A stretch of 64,000 nt of DNA from Nautilus pompilius (lineage: Eukaryota > Mollusca > Cephalopoda > Nautilida > Nautilidae), in assembly GCA_018389105.1 (NCBI GenBank), contig JACATO010002131.1, positions 1,609,001 through 1,673,000 on the forward strand. The letters run 5' to 3'. A model generated the notes under the pieces. The model searched no databases and was not told where the DNA came from. It was given only the letters and a program-made list of their open reading frames with translations. Shown here one piece after another: positions 54,801-64,000 of this stretch. Within the stretch, counting starts at the first letter, position 1, and every line of letters begins with the position of its first letter. The translations under genes were made by a program, and so were the position numbers.

Positions 54801-57800
54801 CCAGAATGTCATCCAGTTTTGGGTTTGAATTTGGATAAAGATTGCAGTGTAATTTTGCCCAATGAGAATTGTCCCGGAGCAGTCAGAGAACAGTTTTCCA
54901 GATTGCAACAAACAGCTAAATGGTTTAACAAAATTTCACAAAATAACAATAATTTAAATGACAGGAATGAAAACAGTACCAGGTTAGGTTCATTTTGCCA
55001 AAGTTCTGGAGGGTTGACCACCAACAACTCTAACAAGAATCATGTTTCCATGGCTAGCAACAGTAGTGATAACTCTGTTATAGAATGTGTGTACAAAGAC
55101 CCAGAAGAAGGCATAAGTTTTATTGAACGAAGAATCCCATCAGTTTGCAGTCACAGCAGTGCACGGTCATCTTTGGACAGTTTCACATCTGTTCATTCAG
55201 TGGACTCCCAAGCTACAGAAATATATGACTGGATTTCTTATAAGGATGCTGATAAACAAAGGAATTTGTTAAGATCTCAGCAGTATTTGTCCAACGAAGA
55301 GATAAAGCAAAGCTTGGAAGATTACGGCTTGGCACCTGGACCAGTCAACTCTTCAACACGTCAGACATATTTGAATTACCTGTTTAGACTGCAAAACAAT
55401 CAGGTAGTTCTTCAGCTCACACCACACATTCCAGGTGAGATATTTGTGCAATATATAATCTACTAAGGATGTTGAAATGAAACCTGGTTGGATACTATTA
55501 TAGTGATGCTATTTCTGCTGGTTTTCATTTGAATGTCTCTAGTATTTTGTAAGTTTAATGTAAGGGATAAATGTTGTAAACGTGGTTGTATTTTGTTTGT
55601 GGAATGTTGTCAAATGCTATTAAACTCACTATTTTAATTTTCAGTTTGATCTAAGGAATGCTACTGACATGGCTTGGCTGAAATCAACAGTTATGTCTCT
55701 AGCTTTGTACCAATAAAGAATCATGTTGCATCTGGCAAAATGTTTTTATTTGTGCATATATACAAAACCACCCAAAATCTGTTATAGATATTTATATTTG
55801 AGAACTATCTGGTGACCCTAAAGTATTAAATTTGAAAGACCTAAAAGGCAACATCTGTAGAAAACTCCAACAGTAATCAAAGTTCTGCTAAATTATTTTT
55901 CACAGGTTTGTTAATGGGCATGCACAAAAGAACAACGTTGCAATATGGCAGGCTCAAGGTTCTCTAGTGAAAAAATATAATTAACCCTTTTCTTGAAGCA
56001 CTCAAGGGGAGAATATTACTGGACACGAAGCAAGTGCTGTTGCTTGAAGCATAAATGCCAGTTTGAGCTGCTTTTACTAATAGTTTAAGTAATGACAAAA
56101 AAAAGTAGCTTTATTGCTAAAGAGCTTAGAAAATATGGTGAGAGCCACATTATTTTTAATTAAAGAATTTTATAAAGTTTTGTCTTTAGACCATCAGTAC
56201 TTCTATCTTAGTTCCAAAATTGTTTATCTGAAGTTTAGATTCACCTTTAGTATTACATTAGTGTCTGCTGATATGATTTATTCAGTTTTCTAATTTTAAA
56301 ATTTTTTCATCAAAATCTGGTGGTTTAAAATTTAAAGAATCCTCAACATTCTATTATTCATGCTGGGGACAATTTGACTTGTTCTTTTGCTGGATGCCAT
56401 GTCATTAAGTTTGAAAAATTTGTTCTGCTTGTTAATTTGATTTGATTTTGTTCTTATTTGCTTAGGTTTTATTTTCTTTTTTGTTGTTGTTGTTCAACAA
56501 CTCTCCCCTCATAAAAAAACCAAAAAAAAAAAAAAAAAACAGTATGTTACTGAATTTTTGTACATCTAGGTATAGGTAAAAGAATCCAGAAGTTTCATTG
56601 TACAATACATTGGCATTTATTGAAAAATCTGTAATAACACTTTCTTCAAAATGAGTGAGAACAGAATAGTTAGAGTGAACAATGGTCCAGTGGTAGACTA
56701 AAAGACTGCCATAATTAAGGCTTGATTTGGTGTGCCTCCACCTGGGCACTCCAGTTTCCTCCTATGCCTAAAAATGAAAAGTTTTAGTTGGATTTTCATG
56801 GTACACATTTTTGAGGTTCCACAGGTAACATTTGATTGGCTCTCACCTTGACCACCTCTCAAGATCCCTTAACCATACTTAAGTAACTACTTACTTGTCA
56901 CTAAGGCTGATATCCCTCAACTTTCTCTTCTAGCTCACTTCTGTAAGATGTCCTTAGATCTCAAAAGTCTGGACAAGGTTCTTCAAAAAAAAGGTCTTAA
57001 GAAGAATTTTATTTTTTGCCATGTGCCTTTCAAAGGGGAATAACTAATCATGTAAATTTAACTCTGATACCTCCATTAGAAATGTATTTATGATGATCTC
57101 TGAAATTTTTATCATATATTATGTACTTTGAAATGAAAAATACTATTTTAAATGTTGAGCTTTCTATAAATCATTTTTAGACTGATGAAAGAAATTTAAC
57201 TTCTGCACGTTTAATATATTCTCTCTTATTCTCGAACATATTACATTTCAACAAAATTCTTTTTGTGACTTAAGTGGAAAAGATTAATGAAAATACATTT
57301 AAACAATCTTAATTTCCCACCAACTAGCATTTTAAAAATTTTTTTATTTTATTAAAGATATTGACCATGTTTTGACAACTTCCTGTATGCATGCTAATAG
57401 ATGGCTAGACAAGATGATCACCATTTGTTTTAATATTTTTCATGTTTACAAAACCTTTTTTGCTGGGAATCATAAATTCTGTGACATTGGTTGATTTATA
57501 AACACATGACCTTGTTGGTATCACAACAAATAATCCTGTTTGAGAAAGAGTTAATTTCTTCTTTAATATGCAACACCCAAAGGACTTGCAGATGGTTTGA
57601 TTGATACAGCTCTGAAACATGAGACTGAGTTTACTATCAGAGATTTGGATGGATTTCTTTGGTTAAAAAAAAAATAATTTTTTTTAGTAATTACTTTTGC
57701 ATTTATTCTCCTCCAACCCATGAAAAAATGTAGAAATAAATCTACTTTTCATTCTTTTCTAGAGTACACACCAGAACTTTTATCAGGTTTAAGAGATGAG

Positions 57801-60800
57801 CTCAATCTGTCAGAAATACCCAGATTTGAGAGAGAAATGATTGAGTCTTTTCAAACGCCCATGAAAACAAGAAAATGGCGAGAGGGCAACATAAAATCTT
57901 CATTTAACTACTTGTTGCTAGATCCTAGGGTTACTAAGAATCTACCCTGTCGAGCTTTGATTGGTGAGACCCATATTTCTCCTTTCTTTGTTTTGTTTTA
58001 ATGCATAAAGTATTATTGACAAATAGACGTGGCACTTTTTCTTTTTTTTTAAGTCTTGTCTACTATTCACCTTTTTCCAATTTATGATTGCTGCTGAATT
58101 TTACTGGAATGACTCAGCTATCAAAAAAGGATAGTGATGTGGTAGAGACTTTGAATTTAAAAAGAAAGGAAAAATGGCTATGTATTAGTTTTATTTTTTA
58201 TGTACCAGCCCTTTAATCTTGTGGTAGTAGATATTGATGTCATTAAAAATGAATAAAGGGTTAAAATGAGGTAGGAATTCTTATCTGGTTTTGGAGTGGG
58301 AATCTTTGTTTCTAAAAGATTTAACTAGAGCATTTTGCCTTTGTTTGTTTCCCTCTCCAGTCCACAGTCCATAGACTCTCTTAGAATTTAATCTGACTAA
58401 TGAGTCAGCATTTGGTAATGAATGTATTAGCAAAATTATATTAATTAGTTACTCTAAATATGTAAATGATTTGTGTTTTGATCTTTGTACTAAGGATGTT
58501 CAAATAATACCCAGCTGGATACAATTATAGCAATTTTCTTTTAGCTGGGTTTCATTTGAATGTGTCTAATGTAATGTGGATATAACAGATTTTAGGTTAT
58601 GAATTATACGAGTAATAAAAGATAAATTACTGTTTAATCATTATGTGACTTCTGTACCAAGAAGTGATGTGGAATATTTATTTATTTATCTCTGTTTTCT
58701 TTCAAGTTCTGAATCAACAAAACAGTTCATACATTCTACTTGCATGTTAGCTACTGTAGCAGATTATCAGCCTGATTTATTTTTATATAGGGGTGTTGAT
58801 AAGATCTGATAAAAGTATAGTAGATGCTACTTATTAGCAACCTATGGTTGCCAGCAGAAAATTGTCATCCAAAATTTAACAGTAAGCTAAAAAGAAAAAA
58901 AAAACAGCATGGAGTTGAGTCTTAGATTATTTTGTAAAATATTACAAATTAAACACGAAATACCCAGACATACAGTTGCTTACAACATGCATGTGTAAAA
59001 CAACAAAGGGAGTAGGCATATACATAATACAAATAATATTGTACTACTTGCTGTTGTCCTTATTAGGTAAAGAAGAAATAAAAATGTTAATTACTGTACT
59101 TACCTTACATTCAGTACTCAAGAAAGAAAATTTAGAAGTAGTAGTACTATTTTTTTTTTGGAGATTTAGTTTCTAAAAAGTCCAACTTCTGCCTCTTTGC
59201 CATCTTGTTGGTGATTGTGGCCTCAGTTTGAGTTGATCTTTTACATTTTCAAAATATCAGCACTATTCCTTTCTTTAGAATGCATGAAACAACAGATTTT
59301 GAAAAACAACCTTTTCTGCTGCTCAGACTTGCTTAGCATAAGGTTCATGTAGGGTGTCCAGAATCCAAACTTTATCAGCAAAGGACAGGTCCAGCCTTTT
59401 TGGCAGCCATGACATGACAGGGTCAGCCTTTGGAAATGCACACCTGCACTATGTTATAAAAGTTGGTTAATGGAAAACAAGTGGCAATTGTATGCCAACT
59501 TTGTTATGCCTGTTTGCTTTGATACGGTTCTTCCACTGGTATGCCAGTAAAATACTTGCCATTATTAATAGAAAATACAATCTATTACTAGACTTCTGTG
59601 AAAAGCATATTCTGGAAACTTTAATAAATTTGTTAATAAGTGGTGTGATGATTGCTAATATTAGAATTCTGTTAACAGTAAAGTTTGTGATAAGATTGGT
59701 TCCTGAGAAAATGTTAATGACTGAAAGTTATCCTTATTGGAATTGCTAATTGGCATCTACTGTGTACTTATACATTAGAAACACTTACCAAGAAATGATT
59801 ATAGTATGGCATATATGAAATTATATATTTGATCTCTCTTATGTTGGCAGCATTTAGCAAAATTCTAACAAGATTTGATGACAACTTTGAAAATGCAGGG
59901 AATGCCACGTAAATTTTGCTTGTTTTGTGCTGCACAAACACTTGTTGCTGAGAACAGCTTTTGATCTTTTGTGTGGACATGTGAATTATTTTCTATAAAA
60001 TGAATATTTCATCTCTTCCATGAAGCATCAAGATGCCACAACTGAAAATAGCTAGATAGTGACTACACTTTAAGCAAGCTTGTTGGATGGGTCACAGCTT
60101 AGTTGCTTTACAATGCTAATTTTCTGAACCAAAATCTGACAGGTTTGGTAACATTATTCTATAGCCTGTTCTTGCAGGACAACGACAAAGCTGGCACAAG
60201 CTTTCATAAAGAAGAAGAACATTTTTGAATGACCATCGTTATCTCAACCCTGTGAAGTATGTTTGGGTTTGGTTAAAGTAAAGAAAGTAAAGTATTGTGT
60301 TTACTAATGTAATGGCATATCAGAGATTTCTCAGCTGCTTGCTGTAGCACTGCAACAGTTATAGAACACAATTTCTGCTCATTCTCATGAGTCAATACTA
60401 CTTATTATATTATAGCTATTATAACCAGCACTGCTTTTAAAATGCTTGGGTATATATCTGCAGGGAGAAAATAAAACTATTTAATTTCTGATAACATGGT
60501 TTGATTTTTTTTTTTTTTTTTTAGTATAAGGAAGATACGTTTGATGTCCTAAAACACTGGTTTTAGAAAAAGATGTTTACAGTCATCTCTCTCAATCATT
60601 TGTTGTTACTTGTAGTTATTTAGGCAAAACAATAGACAAAATAAAATCTTTGGTATTCACAATACAAAATGATTATTGATTGAGGTATGTACACTCTTAT
60701 GTCAACAGGTCTGAATTAATTAGGATATCACTGATTTTGTAGGTGAAAAAGAAACATTCCAAAATTTTGTAGCTGCAATTTTTTACATTGGGAAAGGAAA

Positions 60801-62368
60801 AAGGGCTCGGCCCTATGCCCACCTATATGAAGCACTTTCTCAGACCCATAAACCAAATGCAAAGGTAAATGTAATTTTAGTATACTTTTTGTTTTTTTTT
60901 TAATCAAAACCTTATCTCCCTTGATCGGGGGGAGGAGGGTGGAAGGAGGCCTGAAGCCACCAAGATGAAATAACAAATCTTTTATCATTAAAACAAGAGG
61001 AATAATTGAAAAAATAAATAGATGGATTTCTATCATAAATAAATTGGATCTTGAATTCTTTTTTTTTTTTAAATCTTAACAGTTTTTAATTTCAAAAAAG
61101 TGTTATAAAAACAATACCACACGACAATTTTAAGTTGTCAATCAAAAGTAAATTGTTATCTGAAGTTTGGAGAGTGGGGAACAACTCTAGGACTTTTGAC
61201 TTTGATACAAATGAAATCTCTGTAATCCATCTGGTCAGGGACGTGCTAACCAGGTTGGTGCACTGCTTTATTTCAGATGAGTCCTAAAGTCAAACACATC
61301 CTTGACATATGGGGCAGTGGTTTTGGTGTGGTGTCTCTTCACTGCTTTCAGGGCGTCATCCCAGTGGAGGCGTACACCAGAGAAGCTTGCATGGTGGAGG
61401 CAATGGGTGAGAGTAGTGGAGCTATGCTAGCATTTGTATCCACTGTTTATTATTTTAATGTTGATTTTTAGTTGAAAAGGAGGAGAAGAAGAAAACTATT
61501 TAATTTAAAAAAAATTATCATTGAGTTGTTAACATAACTGAATGTTTGTGTATAAAACTGTGGTTAATATTCACCTTGGTCTTTAACGCTTTCCTTTGCA
61601 AAGGAATTCTTTTTTAAAAAAAAAACAAAAAAACGTTTATTAGAATTTGAGTTTATTCACTAATAATCTGCTCAAATCTCATTTCGTCATTGTTTTTCCA
61701 TGTGTGTCATTAATCCAAAAATGATGATTGCTAACTAAATACATGGACAAATATCTCAGGATCTTTAGCAAAGGCTAATACTCCTAGAATATTTTATAGT
61801 GAAAAATTTAATGTTTTGGGATCCAATTCATTTGCTGCTGAAATAACATTGTAAAATCCTGTACTGCCTTAATAGGTTTAAAATTAAGAGTTACATGAAT
61901 TTTACTCAGCTGAGAACTTTGCAGTTTTACTGAACATATAAATAAAGATAAAACTTTTGTTTTTTTAGCTCTTTTTGATAGGTGACATTTACAAAGTAGA
62001 TAATCCTGATGGAGAAACTGTCACAGTGTAGTGGGTGTCTGCTATGAACCACACTTTACATTATAGTAAATAACAACTTTGTAATAATGAAAATAAAGTC
62101 TCCTTTTATTTAAAATACTTCTATTGGTATTTAATTTGTATGGCACTAAGTTTTATATTCTAGTAAATGAAAGAAGAATATATTTTTCTAAATTTTATTT
62201 TAAGGACTTCCAAGGCTGACCAATAAGAAGCGAGGTGATTACTATGGAGTAGTGTCAAACTGGTCCTTGAAGTTGAAAAGAAAGCTGGGCGTTTATTTCC
62301 TCAAAAGAGCATTACAGATATTTCTTGGAGAAGGTGAACGGCAAATATGCCCAATTGATCTTCATTAG
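48399..62368 (+). CDS. ANKLE1: LEM-domain GIY-YIG endonuclease, ANKLE1-like, with duplicated exons and one frameshift
   Basis: ANKLE1/LEM-3 nucleases cut branched DNA and resolve chromatin bridges at the midbody. Proposed exons: 48399-48405 (tentative), 49399-51108, 53135-55434, 57763-57963, 60743-60864, 61277-61406, 62205-62368. All junctions are GT-AG with agreeing phases. Exon 3 ends with a LEM-like domain (SNEEIKQSLEDYGL...RQTYLNYLFRLQNNQ). Then come RKWREGNIKSSFNYLLLDPR and the nuclease: AIFYIGKGKRARPYAHLYEA, MSPKVKHILDIWGSGFGVVS, EAYTREACMVEA, LTNKKRGDYYGVVSNW and FLGEGERQICP. The C-terminus matches human ANKLE1 closely. The total is about 1,545 codons against just over 600 in human. 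No ankyrin repeats are found. Exon 3 needs one extra base in the A-run 53550-53557 to stay open. The 5' end is uncertain. Confidence 0.88.
48518..48575. repeat. (CAA)n/(CATCAT)n microsatellite
   Basis: acaacaacaac then atcatcatcaacatcatc repeats in the first intron of the ANKLE1-like gene. Confidence 0.85.
48814..48875. repeat. (TTA)n microsatellite
   Basis: Run of about 18 TTA/TAT units in the first intron of the ANKLE1-like gene. Confidence 0.9.
55463..55740 (+). repeat. intronic repeat, family Q copy 1
   Basis: Begins tactaaggatgttgaaatga and shares ggttttcatttgaatgtctc with 58492-58690 (gggtttcatttgaatgtgtc). It lies just after the exon 3 donor of the ANKLE1-like gene. Confidence 0.55.
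55741..57762 (+). other. ANKLE1 intron 3, remainder
   Basis: AT-rich intron sequence with an A-run at 56520-56540. No further exon is supported, because the phases of the flanking exons already agree. Confidence 0.6.
58492..58690 (+). repeat. intronic repeat, family Q copy 2
   Basis: Begins tactaaggatgttcaaataa and aligns with 55463-55740 over at least the first 100 bases. It lies in the next intron of the same gene. Confidence 0.55.
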
Positions 62369-62672
62369 AAATTATTCACAGCAGCAATTCATTTTATTAT
62401 TTCTGTTTGTTTTTGCTTTTTCAAAAGAGGAATTTTATCTGATTAGATGTTTTATCACTGCCAGTTTAAGCATCCGTTCTGATCCTCCCTTTCTACAGCA
62501 GGTATCAGGATCCTTACCAAATGAAGTTTCAATGATGTCTCATTTTTGTGCAGTGTAGATTTTACCTTGGGTAAATTTTAATGATATTCTTAGAATTCTA
62601 GGGGAGCAAAAAAAAAAAATTGCACACACCACATTCTGTTGTGAAATGGTAACAATTCTTGCCTGTGGACAT

Positions 62673-62678
62673 AATAAA
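62673..62678 (+). terminator. polyadenylation signal for the ANKLE1-like gene
   Basis: AATAAA about 305 bases after the stop at 62368. Confidence 0.55.
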
Positions 62679-62679
62679 T

Positions 62680-63070
62680 ACAATCGTGCCATTGTTCTTG
62701 TCTTTGAACCAAGCATGATGGTGATGTCAGCACAGCAACCATCAGAGGATGCCCCCCTAGTGTCTGTTTTCTAAGCCAAGTGGAGGAAAATGGTGCAGAG
62801 ATTAGCCATATGCCTACTGCAGAATATCCCTATCAGAACCCTTCATCAATGTTGTAGGAAGCCAGAGAACTCAGAAAATAACCCTTGTGGCCACCTGGTG
62901 AAGGAGAAACTATGCTGTAGGATGGTGTGACACACTGAGTCACTCCCTCAATCGTAGCAGTCAAGTAGTTTGCCACTAAGTCACTCACTGTTGTCATTTC
63001 TGTTGATAATTTTGAGTTGTAAATGGGTTTTTTAAATATAATTTTTACCATTTTTTACATTTATTAATTA
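62680..63070. other. spacer, nothing recognised
   Basis: Between the ANKLE1 3' end and the Tigger-like element. No coding similarity is seen. Confidence 0.45.
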
Positions 63071-64000
63071 CAGTCGATGATCGATATAAGCACTTTCTCC
63101 AGACCAGCACAAATTGTGCTTATTTTGATCAGTGCTTATATCATTAAGTCCATTTTTAAAAAGGATTTCTTATACATATTCATTTAGAAAATATTAGAGG
63201 AATGTGTAATAAAAAAACATAAAATTTTATTTCTTCATAAAAATACATAATTAAAACAGTTGACACAGTATTTATTTAGAAAAATAATCTAAAAATGAAG
63301 ATTGTTGCATGATGGTTGTTCTTTAACTCTTGAGTTGGTATGCCATATTTTTCAAGAACTCTTTACATCATCACTTGCTTCATTCAGTTCTTCAGAACAT
63401 TCAGGTTGACTATCACATTCGATAAACTCTTCATCCAATTTTGAGCCTCTGCTGTTTAAAATTTCTAATTCAAAATCTTTGTTGCATTGAAGCATTTCTC
63501 TCTGATTCAATGACAAACATTTTCTGAAACAATTTTGGATAGTCAAGGTCGCATTATCCCACAGTTTTTAGCATGAAAATGGCATCCAAAACAGTTACAG
63601 ATCTAGCAGCACTCTCAAGAAATTCGTCCTGGCCACTATCTAAGTGTGCAACCAACTCTTTCATTAACTGTTTGCAATAGTGTGCTTTAAGAAAGTGAAT
63701 AATCCCAGCGTTCATTGGCTGTATAAGTTACATGGTATTCGTTGGCAAGTAGACCACCTCTACATTTGTTGTTGTGACTTCCTTAAGTTGTGCAGGGCAT
63801 TGATCTAGCAGCAGGAGAATTTTCCTTCTTGTGTCGCATTTTCTTGTCCAACTTTATTAGCCATTCTGTGAATAAAGCTAAAGTCATCCAGGACTGCAGA
63901 ATTCGATTCATATTGCACTGGAAGGTGGTTTTTCTTGTTCTTAAAACACCTTGGATTTCAGCTCTTGCTGATCACTAGCAGAGCTAATTTTTAAGTGCCA
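63071..64000 (-). mobile_element. pogo/Tigger-like transposon, left part
   Basis: Starts cagtcgatgatcgatataag next to TA (63069-63070), like Tigger terminal repeats. Minus-strand coding at 63340-63990 reads KILLLLDQCPAQLKEVTTTN, VEVVYLPTNTM, LIQPMNAGIIHFLKAHYCKQ and LDAIFMLKTVG, the Jerky/CENP-B-like DDE domain with its second and third acidic positions. Stops (for example after PTNTM and KTVG) show decay. It runs off the right edge. Confidence 0.8.

Overview
The window is nuclear DNA from a bilaterian animal. It is AT-rich, with spliced genes, GT-AG introns of roughly 0.7-4 kb and many transposable elements (TEs). The two host genes have the exon layout of metazoan lysosomal glucocerebrosidase (GBA) and of the LEM/GIY-YIG nuclease ANKLE1. 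The GBA protein reads more like invertebrate than mammalian copies, but the species cannot be named from the sequence.

Region 1 (1-34 kb) is a graveyard of nested TEs. From left to right it holds BED-finger hAT remnants; a ZMYM1/DUF4371-type hAT inserted into an older hAT; a decayed copy of a conserved multicopy protein family; a nearly full-length Tx1/L1-like LINE; mariner and hAT fragments; a 1.52-kb Tc1 element of the type well known from fish and lampreys; a Merlin remnant; a Tx1 fragment split by a hAT with an intact 589-codon transposase, which itself carries a 301-bp MITE; a mariner split by a 5'-truncated RNase-H LINE; two fragments resembling R2-type LINE C-termini; and a further hAT. 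Exact target-site duplications fix the order of several insertions. Every protein-coding TE whose orientation can be read lies on the minus strand.

Region 2 (34-47.2 kb) is a complete GBA gene on the minus strand. Ten coding exons join in phase into 516 codons plus a stop, with a signal peptide and both catalytic glutamates. Its first intron (3.9 kb) holds a G-rich minisatellite of about 13.5 units. Other introns hold SINE-like and hAT-like remnants.

Region 3 (47.2-62.7 kb) is a divergently transcribed ANKLE1-like gene on the plus strand. Two giant exons look like internal duplicates, followed by a LEM domain and a C-terminal GIY-YIG nuclease. No ankyrin repeats were found, and exon 3 has a one-base frameshift in an A-run. 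The last 0.9 kb is the start of a pogo/Tigger element running off the right edge.

The TE region and the two housekeeping-type genes do not form a pathway. GBA hydrolyses glucosylceramide in lysosomes, while ANKLE1 cuts branched DNA and chromatin bridges. They appear to share the intergenic promoter region at 47.15-48.4 kb.
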